A program made the translations under genes and the position numbers. A model generated the notes under the pieces. The model had not been told where the DNA came from. It searched no databases and saw nothing but the letters and a program-made list of their open reading frames with translations. From Plantibacter sp050587525 (GTDB taxonomy: Bacteria; Actinomycetota; Actinomycetes; Actinomycetales; Microbacteriaceae), in assembly GCF_050587525.1 (NCBI RefSeq), contig NZ_JBOBFT010000006.1:1-64000 (forward strand): a stretch of 64,000 nt of DNA. Reading direction: 5' to 3'. This document shows positions 8,518 to 17,183 of this stretch, piece by piece (the first letter of the stretch is position 1; each line of letters opens with the position of its first letter).

Positions 8518-9831
8518 ATGCGCGAGGGGGCGGCAGGGGCGGACGCGGGTGCTGCGAGCCCGCCGCTTGAGGTCCTCCGCGTCCCGGCCTTCGCGCTCTT
8601 CTGGAGCGCCACGACGATCCGCGCCTTCGGAAGCGCGATCGCCGGCGTCGCCTTCCAGGTCCTGATCGTCACCGTCGTGAACGCGACACCGATCGAGATC
8701 AGCGTCCTGAGCGCGCTCGGCGTCGTCCCGTACCTCTTCTTCGGCTTGATCATCGGCGCGCTCATGGACCGGTGGCGGCGCCAACGCGCGCTCGTCGTCA
8801 CCAGCATCGGACGAGTCGTCGTGCTCGCGGCGATCCCCGTGCTCCTCCTCACGGGGACGCTCACCTTCTGGTCGCTCGCGGCGGTCGTCCTGGCGCTCGG
8901 CGTGCTCACGCTCTTCGCCGATTCAGCCGCCCAACCGTTCCTTCCCCACATCGTCCCTCGAGGGTCGCTCGTCATGGCCAATGCGCGGCTCGGTCAGAGC
9001 GAGACCGTCGCTGGAACCGCCGGACCTGCGCTCGGCGGAGCCTTGCTGAACCTGATCGGCGCCCCACTGCTCTTCGTCTTCGAAGCGGCCGTGAACGCAG
9101 TGGCCGCCGTGCTGCAGTCCCGCATCGTGGTGCAGGAGACGAAGCCGGAACCCCGCGATCCGGGTCGCCACATCGGGCATGACATCGTCGAGGGGATGCG
9201 CTACACCTACCGGCACCGGACGCTGCGCCCACTCGCGCTCTCCGTCCACATCTGGTTCCTCGGCAACAGCATCGCGTCGACCGTCTTCGCGGTGTTCGTG
9301 CTGCGAGAGCTGGCCGTTCCCGCGTGGGCGTTCGGCGTCACACTCGCCTTCGGAGGCGTCGGGGGCTTCCTCGGAGCGGTGCTTGCTCCCCGGATCGGCG
9401 TGAGGCTCGGCGCAGGGCGGGCGATCCTCCTCGGCCGCGCACTCGTCATCGTCCCCTGGCTCATGCTCGCCCTCATGCCGCTCGACGCTTCGAGCAGCCT
9501 CGTCGTCCTCATCGCCGTGATCGCTGCCGCCCAGTTCCTCTACGGGCTCTCGATGGGCATCGAGGACGCGAACGACACCGGCTACCGTCAGGCCGTCGCG
9601 CCCGACGCGATCCAGGGCCGGATGAACTCGACCATCCGAACGATGAACCGGGTCGTGTTCTTCTTCGGCGCACTCCTCACCGGTGTCCTCGCGACCGTCT
9701 TCGGCTATCACGTCACACTGGCAGTCGCGGCGGCGGTCTTCACCGTCGCCGCGCTCGTCGTCGCCTGCTCGCCGCTCCGGAACGCCCGACACGAGGGCGC
9801 GGCGGACGAACCCGATCCGCGCTCGGAGTGA
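8518..9831 (+). CDS. MFS transporter, 12-helix MFS_3-like exporter
   Basis: The 437-residue protein has about 12 hydrophobic helices in two halves. It starts LEVLRVPAFALFWSATTIRA, typical of macrolide/enterobactin-exporter-like (MFS_3) proteins. Motif A is GALMDRWRRQRALV (about residues 79-92). RLGQSETVAGTAGPALGGAL in the middle is the conserved TM5 Gly/Pro segment. The helix-loop AIQGRMNSTIRTMNRVVFFF is characteristic of the C-terminal half. It probably exports a small molecule; its substrate is unknown. It starts 109 bp after the DHA2 exporter on the same strand, with no ribosome-binding overlap, so separate control is possible. Confidence 0.85.
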   Translation: MREGAAGADAGAASPPLEVLRVPAFALFWSATTIRAFGSAIAGVAFQVLIVTVVNATPIEISVLSALGVVPYLFFGLIIGALMDRWRRQRALVVTSIGRVVVLAAIPVLLLTGTLTFWSLAAVVLALGVLTLFADSAAQPFLPHIVPRGSLVMANARLGQSETVAGTAGPALGGALLNLIGAPLLFVFEAAVNAVAAVLQSRIVVQETKPEPRDPGRHIGHDIVEGMRYTYRHRTLRPLALSVHIWFLGNSIASTVFAVFVLRELAVPAWAFGVTLAFGGVGGFLGAVLAPRIGVRLGAGRAILLGRALVIVPWLMLALMPLDASSSLVVLIAVIAAAQFLYGLSMGIEDANDTGYRQAVAPDAIQGRMNSTIRTMNRVVFFFGALLTGVLATVFGYHVTLAVAAAVFTVAALVVACSPLRNARHEGAADEPDPRSE

Positions 9832-9870
9832 ACGCGGACGCGCGACCCGTCCGAGAGCTCAACCACGCGT

Positions 9871-9910
9871 GGACGGTCATGGACGGTCAGAGACGGTCAG
9901 GGACGGTCCT
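9871..9910. repeat. Four 10-bp tandem repeats over a stop codon
   Basis: Four consecutive units of (G/A)GACGGTCAN-like sequence cover the 3' end of the oxidoreductase gene; its stop codon (9897-9899) lies inside unit three. The array sits between two convergent genes. Confidence 0.75.
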
Positions 9911-10889
9911 CGTAGAGATCGCGCTGCTTGACGATCCGCTCCGGGTTCGCCGGGCGCATGCCGACGATGATCTTGCCCCTCGCGTGCAGCTTCTCGAGGT
10001 CCGCGAACGCATCGATGATGAGATCGAACGGGTAGAACGCGGACACGACCACGTGCAGCGCGTGATCCGCCGTGAAATCGGTGATCCGCTGCAACTGCTT
10101 CGTCGCGTGCACGGCGAACTCCTCCGTGGGAGCGATCGCCGCCAGCTCGATGGCCTTGCGGTCCTCACTCGACCGGTACTGCTGCGGAGCGACACCCAAC
10201 TCGAACGCGAGCGGCTGCCCGTCCTGTCCGAAGTTGTCGATGAACGCCGTGACGCCGTTCGGTGCGAGCTTCCGGATCCGCTCCGCCATGCCGTCGCCGT
10301 AGACGACCGGTTCGACGCCCTGCTCACGGAGGAAGTCGTGATTGCGTTCGCCGCAGGTGCCGATCACGCGCACGCCGGCGAACTTCGCGAGTTGCGCCTC
10401 GATGTTGCCGACACCACCCGCCGCAGCTGAGATGACGAGGGTGTCGCCCGCTCCGAGGCGCAGACCGTCGAGGGTCTCCAGGGCCGTGATCCCAGCCAGG
10501 TACAGGCCGCCGGCCTCCTCCCAGTTCACACGCTTCGGCTTCCGCACGAGCGAGCCGGCCGGCACGACCACCTGGGTCGCGTGCGCACTGCGGACCGCGT
10601 GCCCGATGACCTCGTCGCCGCGCTTCCAACCGGACACTCCGGTCCCGACCTCGCGGATGAGCCCCGCGAAGTCACTTCCCTGCCCCGTCGGCAGGTTCAG
10701 CGGCACGGTCTCGGCCAGCCGGCCCTCGCGGATGAACGCCTCGATGTGGTTGATGCCGCTCGCGAGGACGTCCACGACGACCTCGCCCCAGCGTGGACGT
10801 GGGATCTCGGACTCGACGAACTCGAGCACCTCTGGGCCGCCGTAGCTCGCGTAGCGGAGTGACTTCATCGTCTTGCTCGAACCGAACAT
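9897..10889 (-). CDS. NADP-dependent oxidoreductase, quinone-reductase-like MDR family
   Basis: The 330-residue protein is a medium-chain dehydrogenase/reductase without the structural or catalytic zinc cysteines, so it is of the quinone-oxidoreductase type. The catalytic-domain start YGGPEVLEFVESEIPRPRWG is clear. GQGSDFAGLIREVGTGVSGW is the family signature. The Rossmann motif is ISAAAGGVGNIEAQLAKFAG (about residues 150-170). ATG codons at 10889 and 10868 are both possible starts; neither has a strong ribosome binding site. The upstream sequence has a TTTGACA-like -35 (about 10914-10920). It is convergent with the MFS gene. Confidence 0.88.
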   Translation of the reverse strand: MFGSSKTMKSLRYASYGGPEVLEFVESEIPRPRWGEVVVDVLASGINHIEAFIREGRLAETVPLNLPTGQGSDFAGLIREVGTGVSGWKRGDEVIGHAVRSAHATQVVVPAGSLVRKPKRVNWEEAGGLYLAGITALETLDGLRLGAGDTLVISAAAGGVGNIEAQLAKFAGVRVIGTCGERNHDFLREQGVEPVVYGDGMAERIRKLAPNGVTAFIDNFGQDGQPLAFELGVAPQQYRSSEDRKAIELAAIAPTEEFAVHATKQLQRITDFTADHALHVVVSAFYPFDLIIDAFADLEKLHARGKIIVGMRPANPERIVKQRDLYEDRP

Positions 10890-11028
10890 GGCTTCATAGT
10901 GCGCTCATCTGTCTAGCTTGTCAAACAATCAGCTGGCTTTCAGATGCACGACGCCGACGATGCACGGAACCGCCCGGACGCAGGCGAGACGGAGGTCTCG
11001 GCACGCTCGGGCGGTTCGGCGAGTGCGA

Positions 11029-13974
11029 CTAGCGCGGGGCGCGCACCACGACGACTCCCCCGGCGGGCGGCTCGATGACCGCCCGGCCGTTGTCGGCGTC
11101 GACCGCGATGACGTAGTCGCCGACGGCGACGCGTTGCACACCAGAAGCCGCAGGATGGACGATGACGTCGAGCCCGGGCTCGACGCGCGCGAGCTGGTCC
11201 TCTCGCACCGGATCCGTCGTCAGGATGTGCGCCGGCTGCGTGCGTTCCGCTGCGGCCGCACGACGGGTCAGTTCGGTCGACGTCGCGGCGTGTGCAGCGG
11301 GTCCGGCGGGTCCGGCGGCGAGTGCCGCGGCGGAGACGTGCTCCGGTGCACCGACGACGCCGTGCGTCGCCGTCGACGGCCCATCGACCACGTGCTGCCC
11401 GCCGACGTGCTGGCCGTCGCCGCGCCCGTCGCCGCCGTGCCCGTCGCCGCCGTGCCCGTCTCCCGCGGGCGCCGTGTGGTGCGCCGGGTGGCTGCGCTCG
11501 AGTGCAGCGCCCTCGACATCCACGTTCGGCAGGATGCGGTCGAGCCACTTCGGGATCCACCAGGCGCTCTTCCCGAGCAGGTGCATGACCGCGGGGATCA
11601 GCAGCATGCGCACGATGAAGGCGTCCACGAGCACACCGAACGCGAGCCCGAAGCCGATGGAGCGGATCATCGCCGAGTGGGAGAAGATGAACCCGCCGAA
11701 GACGGAGATCATGATGATCGCGGCCGCCACGACGACCGTGCGACCGGCGTGGAGTCCCCGCTGCACCGCCAGACGTGCGGGGGCATCGTGCGCGAACGCC
11801 TCACGCATGCCGGACACGAGGAACAGCTGGTAGTCCATCGCGAGCCCGAAGAGGATGCCGATCAGGATCGTCGGCAGGAAGCTGAGGATGGGCCCGGGGT
11901 CGTGCACACCGAACACCGGCCCGAGCCAGCCCCACTGGAAGATCGCCGTGATGCCGCCGAAGGTCGCGGCGAGCGACAGCATGAAGCCGAGGGTCGCCGT
12001 GATCGGCACGAGGATCGACCGGAACACCAGGATCATGATGATGAGCGAGAGCCCGACGACGAGCGCCAGGTAGAGCGGCAACGCGTCGGAGAGCTGCTGC
12101 GAGACGTCGATGTTGCCGCTCGCGCTGCCCGCCACGCCGAGGTCGACGTCGCCGGACAGCGGCGACAGATCGCGGAGGTCGCGGACGAGCTGCTCCGTCG
12201 AGACGCTCGTGGGCCCCTCCTTCGGGATCACCTGGAACGCGAGCACGGTGTTGTCGTCGGACGCACCGATGGGTGCGACGGCGCTGACGTCCTTCTGGTC
12301 GGAGATCTTCTGGCCGATCCGAACCTGTTCCGCGAGCACCTGGTCGTCGGTTTCCGCGTGGGGCAGGGTCGCGACGACGAGCAGCGGACCGTTCACGCCC
12401 GCACCGAACTTGTCCTCGATGAGCGTGTACGACTTGTACTGCGTCGAATCGACGGCCTCCGAGCTGCCGTCCGGCAGACCGAGGCGCATGTCGAGCGCGG
12501 GGAGCGCGACGATGCCGAGCACGACGAGCCCGGCGATGAGGGTGCCGACCGCGCGACCCGTGCCCATGGCCTTCGTCGGTGCGGAGTCCGGGCGAGGGGT
12601 GCCGATGGCGGCGCGCGCCTTCTTGCTGAGGATGCGGAATCCGAGCAGCGACAGCATCGCCGGGGTGAGCGTCACGGCGAGGAGGATGGCGACGGCCACG
12701 CAGATCGCGCCGACCGTTCCCATCATGCCGAGGAAGCCGATACCCGTGACGTTCAGCGCCAGAAGTGCGACGAGCACCGTGGAGCCCGCGAACACGACGG
12801 CGTTGCCGGAGGTGCCGTTGGCGAGGCCGATGGAGTCGTGCAGCTCGACACCGTCGAGCAGTTGCTTCCGGTGCCGGTTCAGGATGAACAGCGAGTAGTC
12901 GATGCCGACCGCGAGGCCCAGCATCACACCCAGCACGGGCGTGATCGAGAGCATGTCGACGACGCCGGACAGGGCGAGCGAGGCGGTGACGCCCACGCCG
13001 ACGCCGACGATCGCGGAGACGAGCGGGAGCGATGCGGCGATGACGGTGCCGAGCATCACGAGGAGGGTGATCGCGGCGATGATGAGGCCGATCGCCTCGC
13101 CGACGCCGAAGACCTGCGGGATGCTCTGGGCGAGTTCGTTGGAGAACTCGACCTCGACGCCCTTGGGGACGTCCTTCTCCACGTGGTCGATGACCGACTG
13201 CTTGACCTCGGGCGTGACCTCCTGCTGCGGGTCGTCGAACACGACGTTCGCGACTGCGGTGGTGTCATCGGTGGAGACGGTGCGGATACCGGAGGACAGG
13301 TCGAGCAGCTGCGAGGAGAGCTTCAGCTTCGTGCTCTGCTCGTTCAGCTTCGTGAGGTTGTCCGTGATCGTCTTCTGCTGCGCGTCGATCTCGGTCTTCT
13401 GCGCGTCGATCGTCGCCTGCTGGGCGTCGAACTGCGCCTGCACTGCTGCGGGAAGCGTGCCGCCCGCCTGCTGCTTCGCCTGGGCGAGCGCCGCGTTGAG
13501 CTGGGTCTGGCCGTCTGCGAGCTGCTGCTTGCCTGCGTCCAACTGCGTCTGGCCGTCGTTCAGCTGCGTGCGGCCGTCGTCGATCTTCTGCTTGCCGTCG
13601 GAGACCTGCTGTGCCTGGTCGGCGATCGTCTTCTGCGTCTCGAACGGGTTGACGGTCGTGTCGACGCCCTTGAGGTCCGCCGTGCTGTCGAGCAACTTGC
13701 CGATCGCCGTCTTCTGATCGTCGGTGAACGCGTCGCCGTCGGTCGTGTGGAACACCATCGCGCCCGTGCCGCCACTCGCGCTCGGGAACGACTCGGCGAG
13801 CTGATCGGTGACCTTCGAGGTCGGCGTCCCGGGGATCGTGACGGCGCTCGACAGGGTGCCGCCGAACGCGAGGAACGCACCGACCGCGATGCCGAGGATC
13901 ACGATCCAGGAGATGAGGACGGCCCACGCGCGGCGCGCGGAGAAGCGTCCGAGGCGATACAGCAGTTCAGCCAA
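11029..13974 (-). CDS. MMPL-family RND transporter
   Basis: The 981-residue protein starts at TTG 13974. It has an MMPL/RND fold: one N-terminal helix (about 20-40), a large external loop, five or more helices with GVMLGLAVGIDYSLFILNRH (proton-relay segment), a second external loop, and the matching GILFGLAMDYQLFLVSGMRE in the second half. The first external loop carries a long Gln/Asp/Lys-rich repeat (QLNDGQTQLDAGKQQLADGQ) predicted to be coiled coil, as in YhgE/MmpL-like proteins. The cytoplasmic tail of about 180 residues is rich in His and Gly (GDGHGGDGHGGDGRGDG). Such proteins export lipids, siderophores or drugs. It follows the TetR gene at 14085 by 110 bp on the same strand, so that TetR is its probable regulator. 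Confidence 0.92.
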   Translation of the reverse strand: MAELLYRLGRFSARRAWAVLISWIVILGIAVGAFLAFGGTLSSAVTIPGTPTSKVTDQLAESFPSASGGTGAMVFHTTDGDAFTDDQKTAIGKLLDSTADLKGVDTTVNPFETQKTIADQAQQVSDGKQKIDDGRTQLNDGQTQLDAGKQQLADGQTQLNAALAQAKQQAGGTLPAAVQAQFDAQQATIDAQKTEIDAQQKTITDNLTKLNEQSTKLKLSSQLLDLSSGIRTVSTDDTTAVANVVFDDPQQEVTPEVKQSVIDHVEKDVPKGVEVEFSNELAQSIPQVFGVGEAIGLIIAAITLLVMLGTVIAASLPLVSAIVGVGVGVTASLALSGVVDMLSITPVLGVMLGLAVGIDYSLFILNRHRKQLLDGVELHDSIGLANGTSGNAVVFAGSTVLVALLALNVTGIGFLGMMGTVGAICVAVAILLAVTLTPAMLSLLGFRILSKKARAAIGTPRPDSAPTKAMGTGRAVGTLIAGLVVLGIVALPALDMRLGLPDGSSEAVDSTQYKSYTLIEDKFGAGVNGPLLVVATLPHAETDDQVLAEQVRIGQKISDQKDVSAVAPIGASDDNTVLAFQVIPKEGPTSVSTEQLVRDLRDLSPLSGDVDLGVAGSASGNIDVSQQLSDALPLYLALVVGLSLIIMILVFRSILVPITATLGFMLSLAATFGGITAIFQWGWLGPVFGVHDPGPILSFLPTILIGILFGLAMDYQLFLVSGMREAFAHDAPARLAVQRGLHAGRTVVVAAAIIMISVFGGFIFSHSAMIRSIGFGLAFGVLVDAFIVRMLLIPAVMHLLGKSAWWIPKWLDRILPNVDVEGAALERSHPAHHTAPAGDGHGGDGHGGDGRGDGQHVGGQHVVDGPSTATHGVVGAPEHVSAAALAAGPAGPAAHAATSTELTRRAAAAERTQPAHILTTDPVREDQLARVEPGLDVIVHPAASGVQRVAVGDYVIAVDADNGRAVIEPPAGGVVVVRAPR

Positions 13975-14084
13975 GGGGGACTCGATTCGTCAGAAGGGGG
14001 ATCAGTACGGTCGTGCGTGGGGTTCGTGCGGAGGTTTCGGTGCGGACGGTGTTGCGGATCGGAGCGTCGGAAGCGGTGCGTGGG

Positions 14085-14732
14085 TCAGTGCTCGGGGCCG
14101 TAGCCTGCGCGAACGCTCGCGATGAGCCGGTCGAGCAGGGCGGTCCAGAGGGCACGGGCTTCGTCGTCCGTGGCGGCATCGGTCGCTGCGATCCAGTGGT
14201 GCGCGATCACTTCGACGCCGTGCATGAGGGAGGAGACGAGGAGCGCTGCTTCGAGCTCGTCGACATCGGTGTTGCGCGCGGCCAGTTCCAAGGCGAGTTC
14301 CTGCGTGGTGCGGGAGAAGGTGGCCTGGAACAGCTGCTGCGGTCGTGAGTCCTCCACCGTGAACCCGCCGAGCGCGTTCCAGAGGAAGGAGATGATGCCG
14401 GGGACGTCGGTCGCGCGGATCGCCGCCGCAACGTCCTCGAACATCGACAGCCGGGTGCCGGGCCCCGCCGGACGCTTGTTGACGGCGGATCGGAAGCTCT
14501 CGATCACGAGGGCGAGTTCCTCGGTGCACGCGGTGGTGACGATGTCGTCGATCGAGGAGAAGTGGTTGAACACGGTGCGCCTGGAGACGTCGGCGCGTTC
14601 GGCGAGGAGGTCGACGTTGATGCCCGCGATGCCCTGCTCGGCGATGATCACCCGTGCCGCGTCGAGGATCGCGCGATGGTGCCGGGCGCGCAGGGCGGCG
14701 CGGCGGTCTTCGGTGGGGACTGCGGTGGACAC
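14085..14732 (-). CDS. TetR-family regulator upstream of the MMPL transporter
   Basis: The 215-residue protein starts at GTG 14732. The helix-turn-helix is typical: RAILDAARVIIAEQGIAGIN, then VDLLAERADVSRRTVFNHFS, residues 20-60. The effector half includes NALGGFTVEDSRPQQLFQA and ends ALWTALLDRLIASVRAGYG. It is the first gene of a likely two-gene unit with the MMPL transporter. GTGCA-N4-TGCAC repeats lie directly upstream (14746-14759), consistent with autoregulation. The inducing ligand is not deducible. Confidence 0.88.
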   Translation of the reverse strand: MSTAVPTEDRRAALRARHHRAILDAARVIIAEQGIAGINVDLLAERADVSRRTVFNHFSSIDDIVTTACTEELALVIESFRSAVNKRPAGPGTRLSMFEDVAAAIRATDVPGIISFLWNALGGFTVEDSRPQQLFQATFSRTTQELALELAARNTDVDELEAALLVSSLMHGVEVIAHHWIAATDAATDDEARALWTALLDRLIASVRAGYGPEH

Positions 14733-14745
14733 GTGGGTACACTAC

Positions 14746-14759
14746 GTGCACCGATGCAC
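14746..14759. promoter_or_regulatory. Putative TetR operator upstream of the tetR-MMPL unit
   Basis: Inverted repeat GTGCA (14746-14750), four bases, TGCAC (14755-14759), with a further CAGTGCA half-site just downstream (14761-14767). It lies within 15-30 bases of the tetR start codon. Confidence 0.5.
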
Positions 14760-14873
14760 TCAGTGCAACTTGATTCGCAGGGTCTCAGGAAGCTCTCGGG
14801 CGGGGGTCGCGATGAGACTTCCACAGCACCCCGTCGCACGCTTCAGCGGGCAATGGCGGAGCGCGGAGAGGCA

Positions 14874-15614
14874 TTAGAACGATCGCGTGACCCGGACCGC
14901 CCCGTACCCGCACGAGTATGTGAGGTCGCCCACCTGGTGCTCCCCGATGCCGAGCCGATTGCAGGTCTCGACGGCGTCGACGACGAATGGCCCGATGGTC
15001 GCCGCAATGACCACGACCAGGAGGACACCCGCGGCACCGATGAGGATCCCAGCGAGCGCGAAACCGCGCGGCGAACCGGACCGTTTCGCCCGCACGAACG
15101 CGATGATGCTGAGCACCAGACCGACGACGTTCATGACCGGCAGGAGCGTCAGGATGAAGCCGACGATCGCCATCGTCCCGTGCCCCGCGCTCGGCGCTGC
15201 ACCAGCCCAGGCGCCAGCGCCGGCTCCGGGGCCGGCTCCGGGGCCAGGGCCGGGGCCGGGGCCGGGGCCTCCGACCACAGCGGGCACCGCTGCCCCGTAC
15301 TGCGGCGCGGCGAGGACGGCCAACCGCCCACCAGCAGGATCGGTGACATCGATGCCGTACAGCTTCCCGTACTGATCGACGGTCACGGCCACCGCCAACG
15401 GCTGGCCGGCAGGTCCGGCGACGGTCGTCCGGTGCGCCGTCCCCGCGTAGCGGCTGTCGCTACTCGCGGGGTCGACCGCGAAGTTGAGGGCGTCGGCTCG
15501 AACCGAGGTGCGGAGTCTGAGCGTGCTCAGATCGGCGGTGACGAGGGACGGTTGGCCGGATGCGCCGAGCACTCGCTGGAGGAGGTACAGCTCGTCGATG
15601 GAAACAGATCTCAC
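14874..15614 (-). CDS. Membrane protein with Pro-Gly-Ala linker and DUF4190-like domain
   Basis: The 246-residue protein starts at GTG 15614. Residues 1-115 form a soluble beta-rich domain I do not recognise (ELYLLQRVLGASGQPSLVTA). A low-complexity Gly/Pro/Ala linker follows (about 116-145, encoded by a GGGGCC-type repeat at 15203-15270). Then come two hydrophobic helices around FVRAKRSGSPRGFALAGILI, the layout of DUF4190 membrane domains. The C-terminus has two cysteines (ETCNRL and YSCGYG) that could form an extracytoplasmic disulphide. Function is unknown. A start slightly downstream is possible because no ribosome binding site is visible. Confidence 0.65.
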   Translation of the reverse strand: MRSVSIDELYLLQRVLGASGQPSLVTADLSTLRLRTSVRADALNFAVDPASSDSRYAGTAHRTTVAGPAGQPLAVAVTVDQYGKLYGIDVTDPAGGRLAVLAAPQYGAAVPAVVGGPGPGPGPGPGAGPGAGAGAWAGAAPSAGHGTMAIVGFILTLLPVMNVVGLVLSIIAFVRAKRSGSPRGFALAGILIGAAGVLLVVVIAATIGPFVVDAVETCNRLGIGEHQVGDLTYSCGYGAVRVTRSF

Positions 15615-15671
15615 AGCTGAGCAGTCTGCCAGATCCAGGACCCGGTCCTGAACAGACCGACGCCGCCGCCG

Positions 15672-16043
15672 TCAGCGGTCCGCGTAGCGCTGGCGAGCCT
15701 CGAGCACCTCGCCGGCATGGGCGACGGACCACTCTCGGAGGGCCGCGAGCGTTCCCCGTAGCGTCTGCCCGAGCGGCGTCAAGGTGTACTCGACGCGGGG
15801 CGGGACCTCCGGGAAGATCTCCCTCGTCACGAGGCCGTCCTGTTCGAGATGACGCAGGGTCTGGGTGAGCATCTTCTCGCTGACGCCTTCGATTCCGTCC
15901 CGAATGCGGGCGTATCGTCGCGGAGCTCCGTCCGACAGCTGGCCGAGCACCAGCACACTCCATTTGTCACCGATGCGGTCCAGGAGATCCCGTGAGGGAC
16001 AGCCAGAGGTGTAGGGGTCCCAGTCGTCATCCGTCGGTGCCAT
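15672..16043 (-). CDS. HxlR-family transcriptional regulator
   Basis: The 123-residue protein starts at ATG 16043. It has the HxlR winged-helix signature: C-PSRDLLDRIGDKWSVLVLGQ at residues 15-35, then YARIRDGIEGVSEKMLTQTL and LRHLEQDGLVTREIFPEVPP. The cysteine near residue 15 (SGCPSRD) is in the position used for redox or electrophile sensing in QorR and HypR. It is divergent from the QorB-like gene at 16156, a pairing seen for redox-sensing HxlR regulators. It probably represses that gene until oxidised; this is inference. Confidence 0.9.
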   Translation of the reverse strand: MAPTDDDWDPYTSGCPSRDLLDRIGDKWSVLVLGQLSDGAPRRYARIRDGIEGVSEKMLTQTLRHLEQDGLVTREIFPEVPPRVEYTLTPLGQTLRGTLAALREWSVAHAGEVLEARQRYADR

Positions 16044-16085
16044 GGCTCCATCGTACTCGCGTGGTGTGCAGCGCACCCCAAGGTA

Positions 16086-16122
16086 GGTACTTCCCAATGG
16101 TATGTGTCCGTGCTTCAGTACC
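16086..16122. promoter_or_regulatory. Putative HxlR operator
   Basis: GGTACT (16086-16091) and its inverted copy AGTACC (16117-16122) are separated by 25 bases in the divergent gap between hxlR and the QorB-like gene. The half-site and spacing are compatible with two half-sites per dimer, but no footprint motif is established for this member. Confidence 0.4.
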
Positions 16123-16155
16123 AGAGCAACATCACCCCCGAGAATGGAGCTGTAC

Positions 16156-17031
16156 ATGTCTTTCGTCGTCACCGGTGCCACAGGTCAATTCGGACGACTC
16201 GTCGTCGTGGAACTCCTAGCGGCGGGCGTCGCACCGGAGCGGATCATCGCGACCGGACGCGACCGGTCGACACTCGAGGCCCTCGGTTCCGGGCTGGGTG
16301 TCCGGACTCGCTTCGCGGATCTCTCCGATCGTTCGACACTCGATGCAGCGTTCGCAGGCGCGTCACGGCTCCTCCTCGTCTCCACGACGGACGTCGACAA
16401 GCGTTTCGGCAACCATCGGAATGCGATCGACGCCGCCCGCACTGCAGGCGTCGACCTCATCGCGTACACCAGTCAGGTCAACGCAGGAACGTCCCAAATG
16501 CTCCTCGCCGAGGCGCACTCGCTCACAGAGGAGTATCTGCGAGCCAGCCGTGCACCATTCGTCATCCTCCGCAACGGCTGGTACCTCGACAACTACACAT
16601 CGCAGCTCGCGACGATCCTCGAGCGCGGCTCCGTGGTCGGCGCTGCACACGACGGGCTCGTATCCGCCGCTTCACGACACGACCTCGCCACTGCCGCGGC
16701 GACCGTGCTGACCCAGGACGGCCATGCGGGAGCGAGCTACGAGCTCGGCGGAGAGGCCTTCACCCTGAAGCAGTTGGCGGCGACGATCTCGGAGCTGTCG
16801 GGTCGGCCCGTGAGCTACCAGGACCTCCCCGTCGCCGACTTCGCCGGAGCGCTCGTGAGCGCCGGACTCCCCGCTGCATTCGCGCATGTGCTGTCGGATG
16901 CCGATGCGGGCATCGCGCGCGGGGATCTGCAGACGGACAGCGATGACCTGCAGCGACTGATCGGGCGCAAGCCGACCACCGCGAGCGAACTCCTGCGTCT
17001 GACTCTGGAGGCTCAGGGCACTTCTCGGTGA
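16156..17031 (+). CDS. NAD(P)H-binding oxidoreductase, QorB/NmrA-like
   Basis: The 291-residue protein starts at ATG 16156 with GGAG seven bases upstream; the longer open frame from 16102 lacks this. The Rossmann motif VVTGATGQFGRLVVVELLAA (residues 4-23) has the GxxGxxG form. YTSQVNAG and LRNGWYLDNYTSQL are typical of NmrA-like atypical SDRs, as in quinone reductase QorB. The C-terminal half has YELGGEAFTLKQLAATISEL. It should reduce a quinone or bind NADP(H) as a sensor. The divergent HxlR gene is the likely regulator. Confidence 0.9.
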   Translation: MSFVVTGATGQFGRLVVVELLAAGVAPERIIATGRDRSTLEALGSGLGVRTRFADLSDRSTLDAAFAGASRLLLVSTTDVDKRFGNHRNAIDAARTAGVDLIAYTSQVNAGTSQMLLAEAHSLTEEYLRASRAPFVILRNGWYLDNYTSQLATILERGSVVGAAHDGLVSAASRHDLATAAATVLTQDGHAGASYELGGEAFTLKQLAATISELSGRPVSYQDLPVADFAGALVSAGLPAAFAHVLSDADAGIARGDLQTDSDDLQRLIGRKPTTASELLRLTLEAQGTSR

Positions 17032-17076
17032 CGGACGCTTCGACCCGAGTCTTCGAGTCCCACGAACGGGCTTCCG

Positions 17077-17165
17077 TGTTCACAACTCAGGAGCGCTGCG
17101 GCGTGTCGCCCACGACACGCCGTCCCACCGGCCCGACACGCCCGCACGCTCCTGAGTTGTGAACA
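17077..17165. repeat. 87-bp palindromic element, copy 1 (of two)
   Basis: The outer arms TGTTCACAACTCAGGAGCG (17077-17095) and their exact complement (17147-17165) enclose a smaller hairpin GGCGTGTCG-N4-CGACACGCC and a further CGACACGCC copy. Copy 2, of the same length between GTTCAC and GTGAAC, is at 63436-63522. Both copies lie between convergent genes, so bidirectional termination is plausible. Confidence 0.88.
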
Positions 17166-17183
17166 GTGGCAGGACGGGGACCA

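Noticed and set aside
10918..14103. A 1,061-codon open frame on the plus strand across the MMPL gene
   Set aside because: It is antisense to a clear MMPL transporter, has Arg/Asp/Glu/His-rich low-complexity translation and no domain; a GC-codon shadow.
11029..14732. Complete siderophore or polyketide export cluster
   Set aside because: Only a TetR and an MMPL transporter are present, with no biosynthetic genes nearby.
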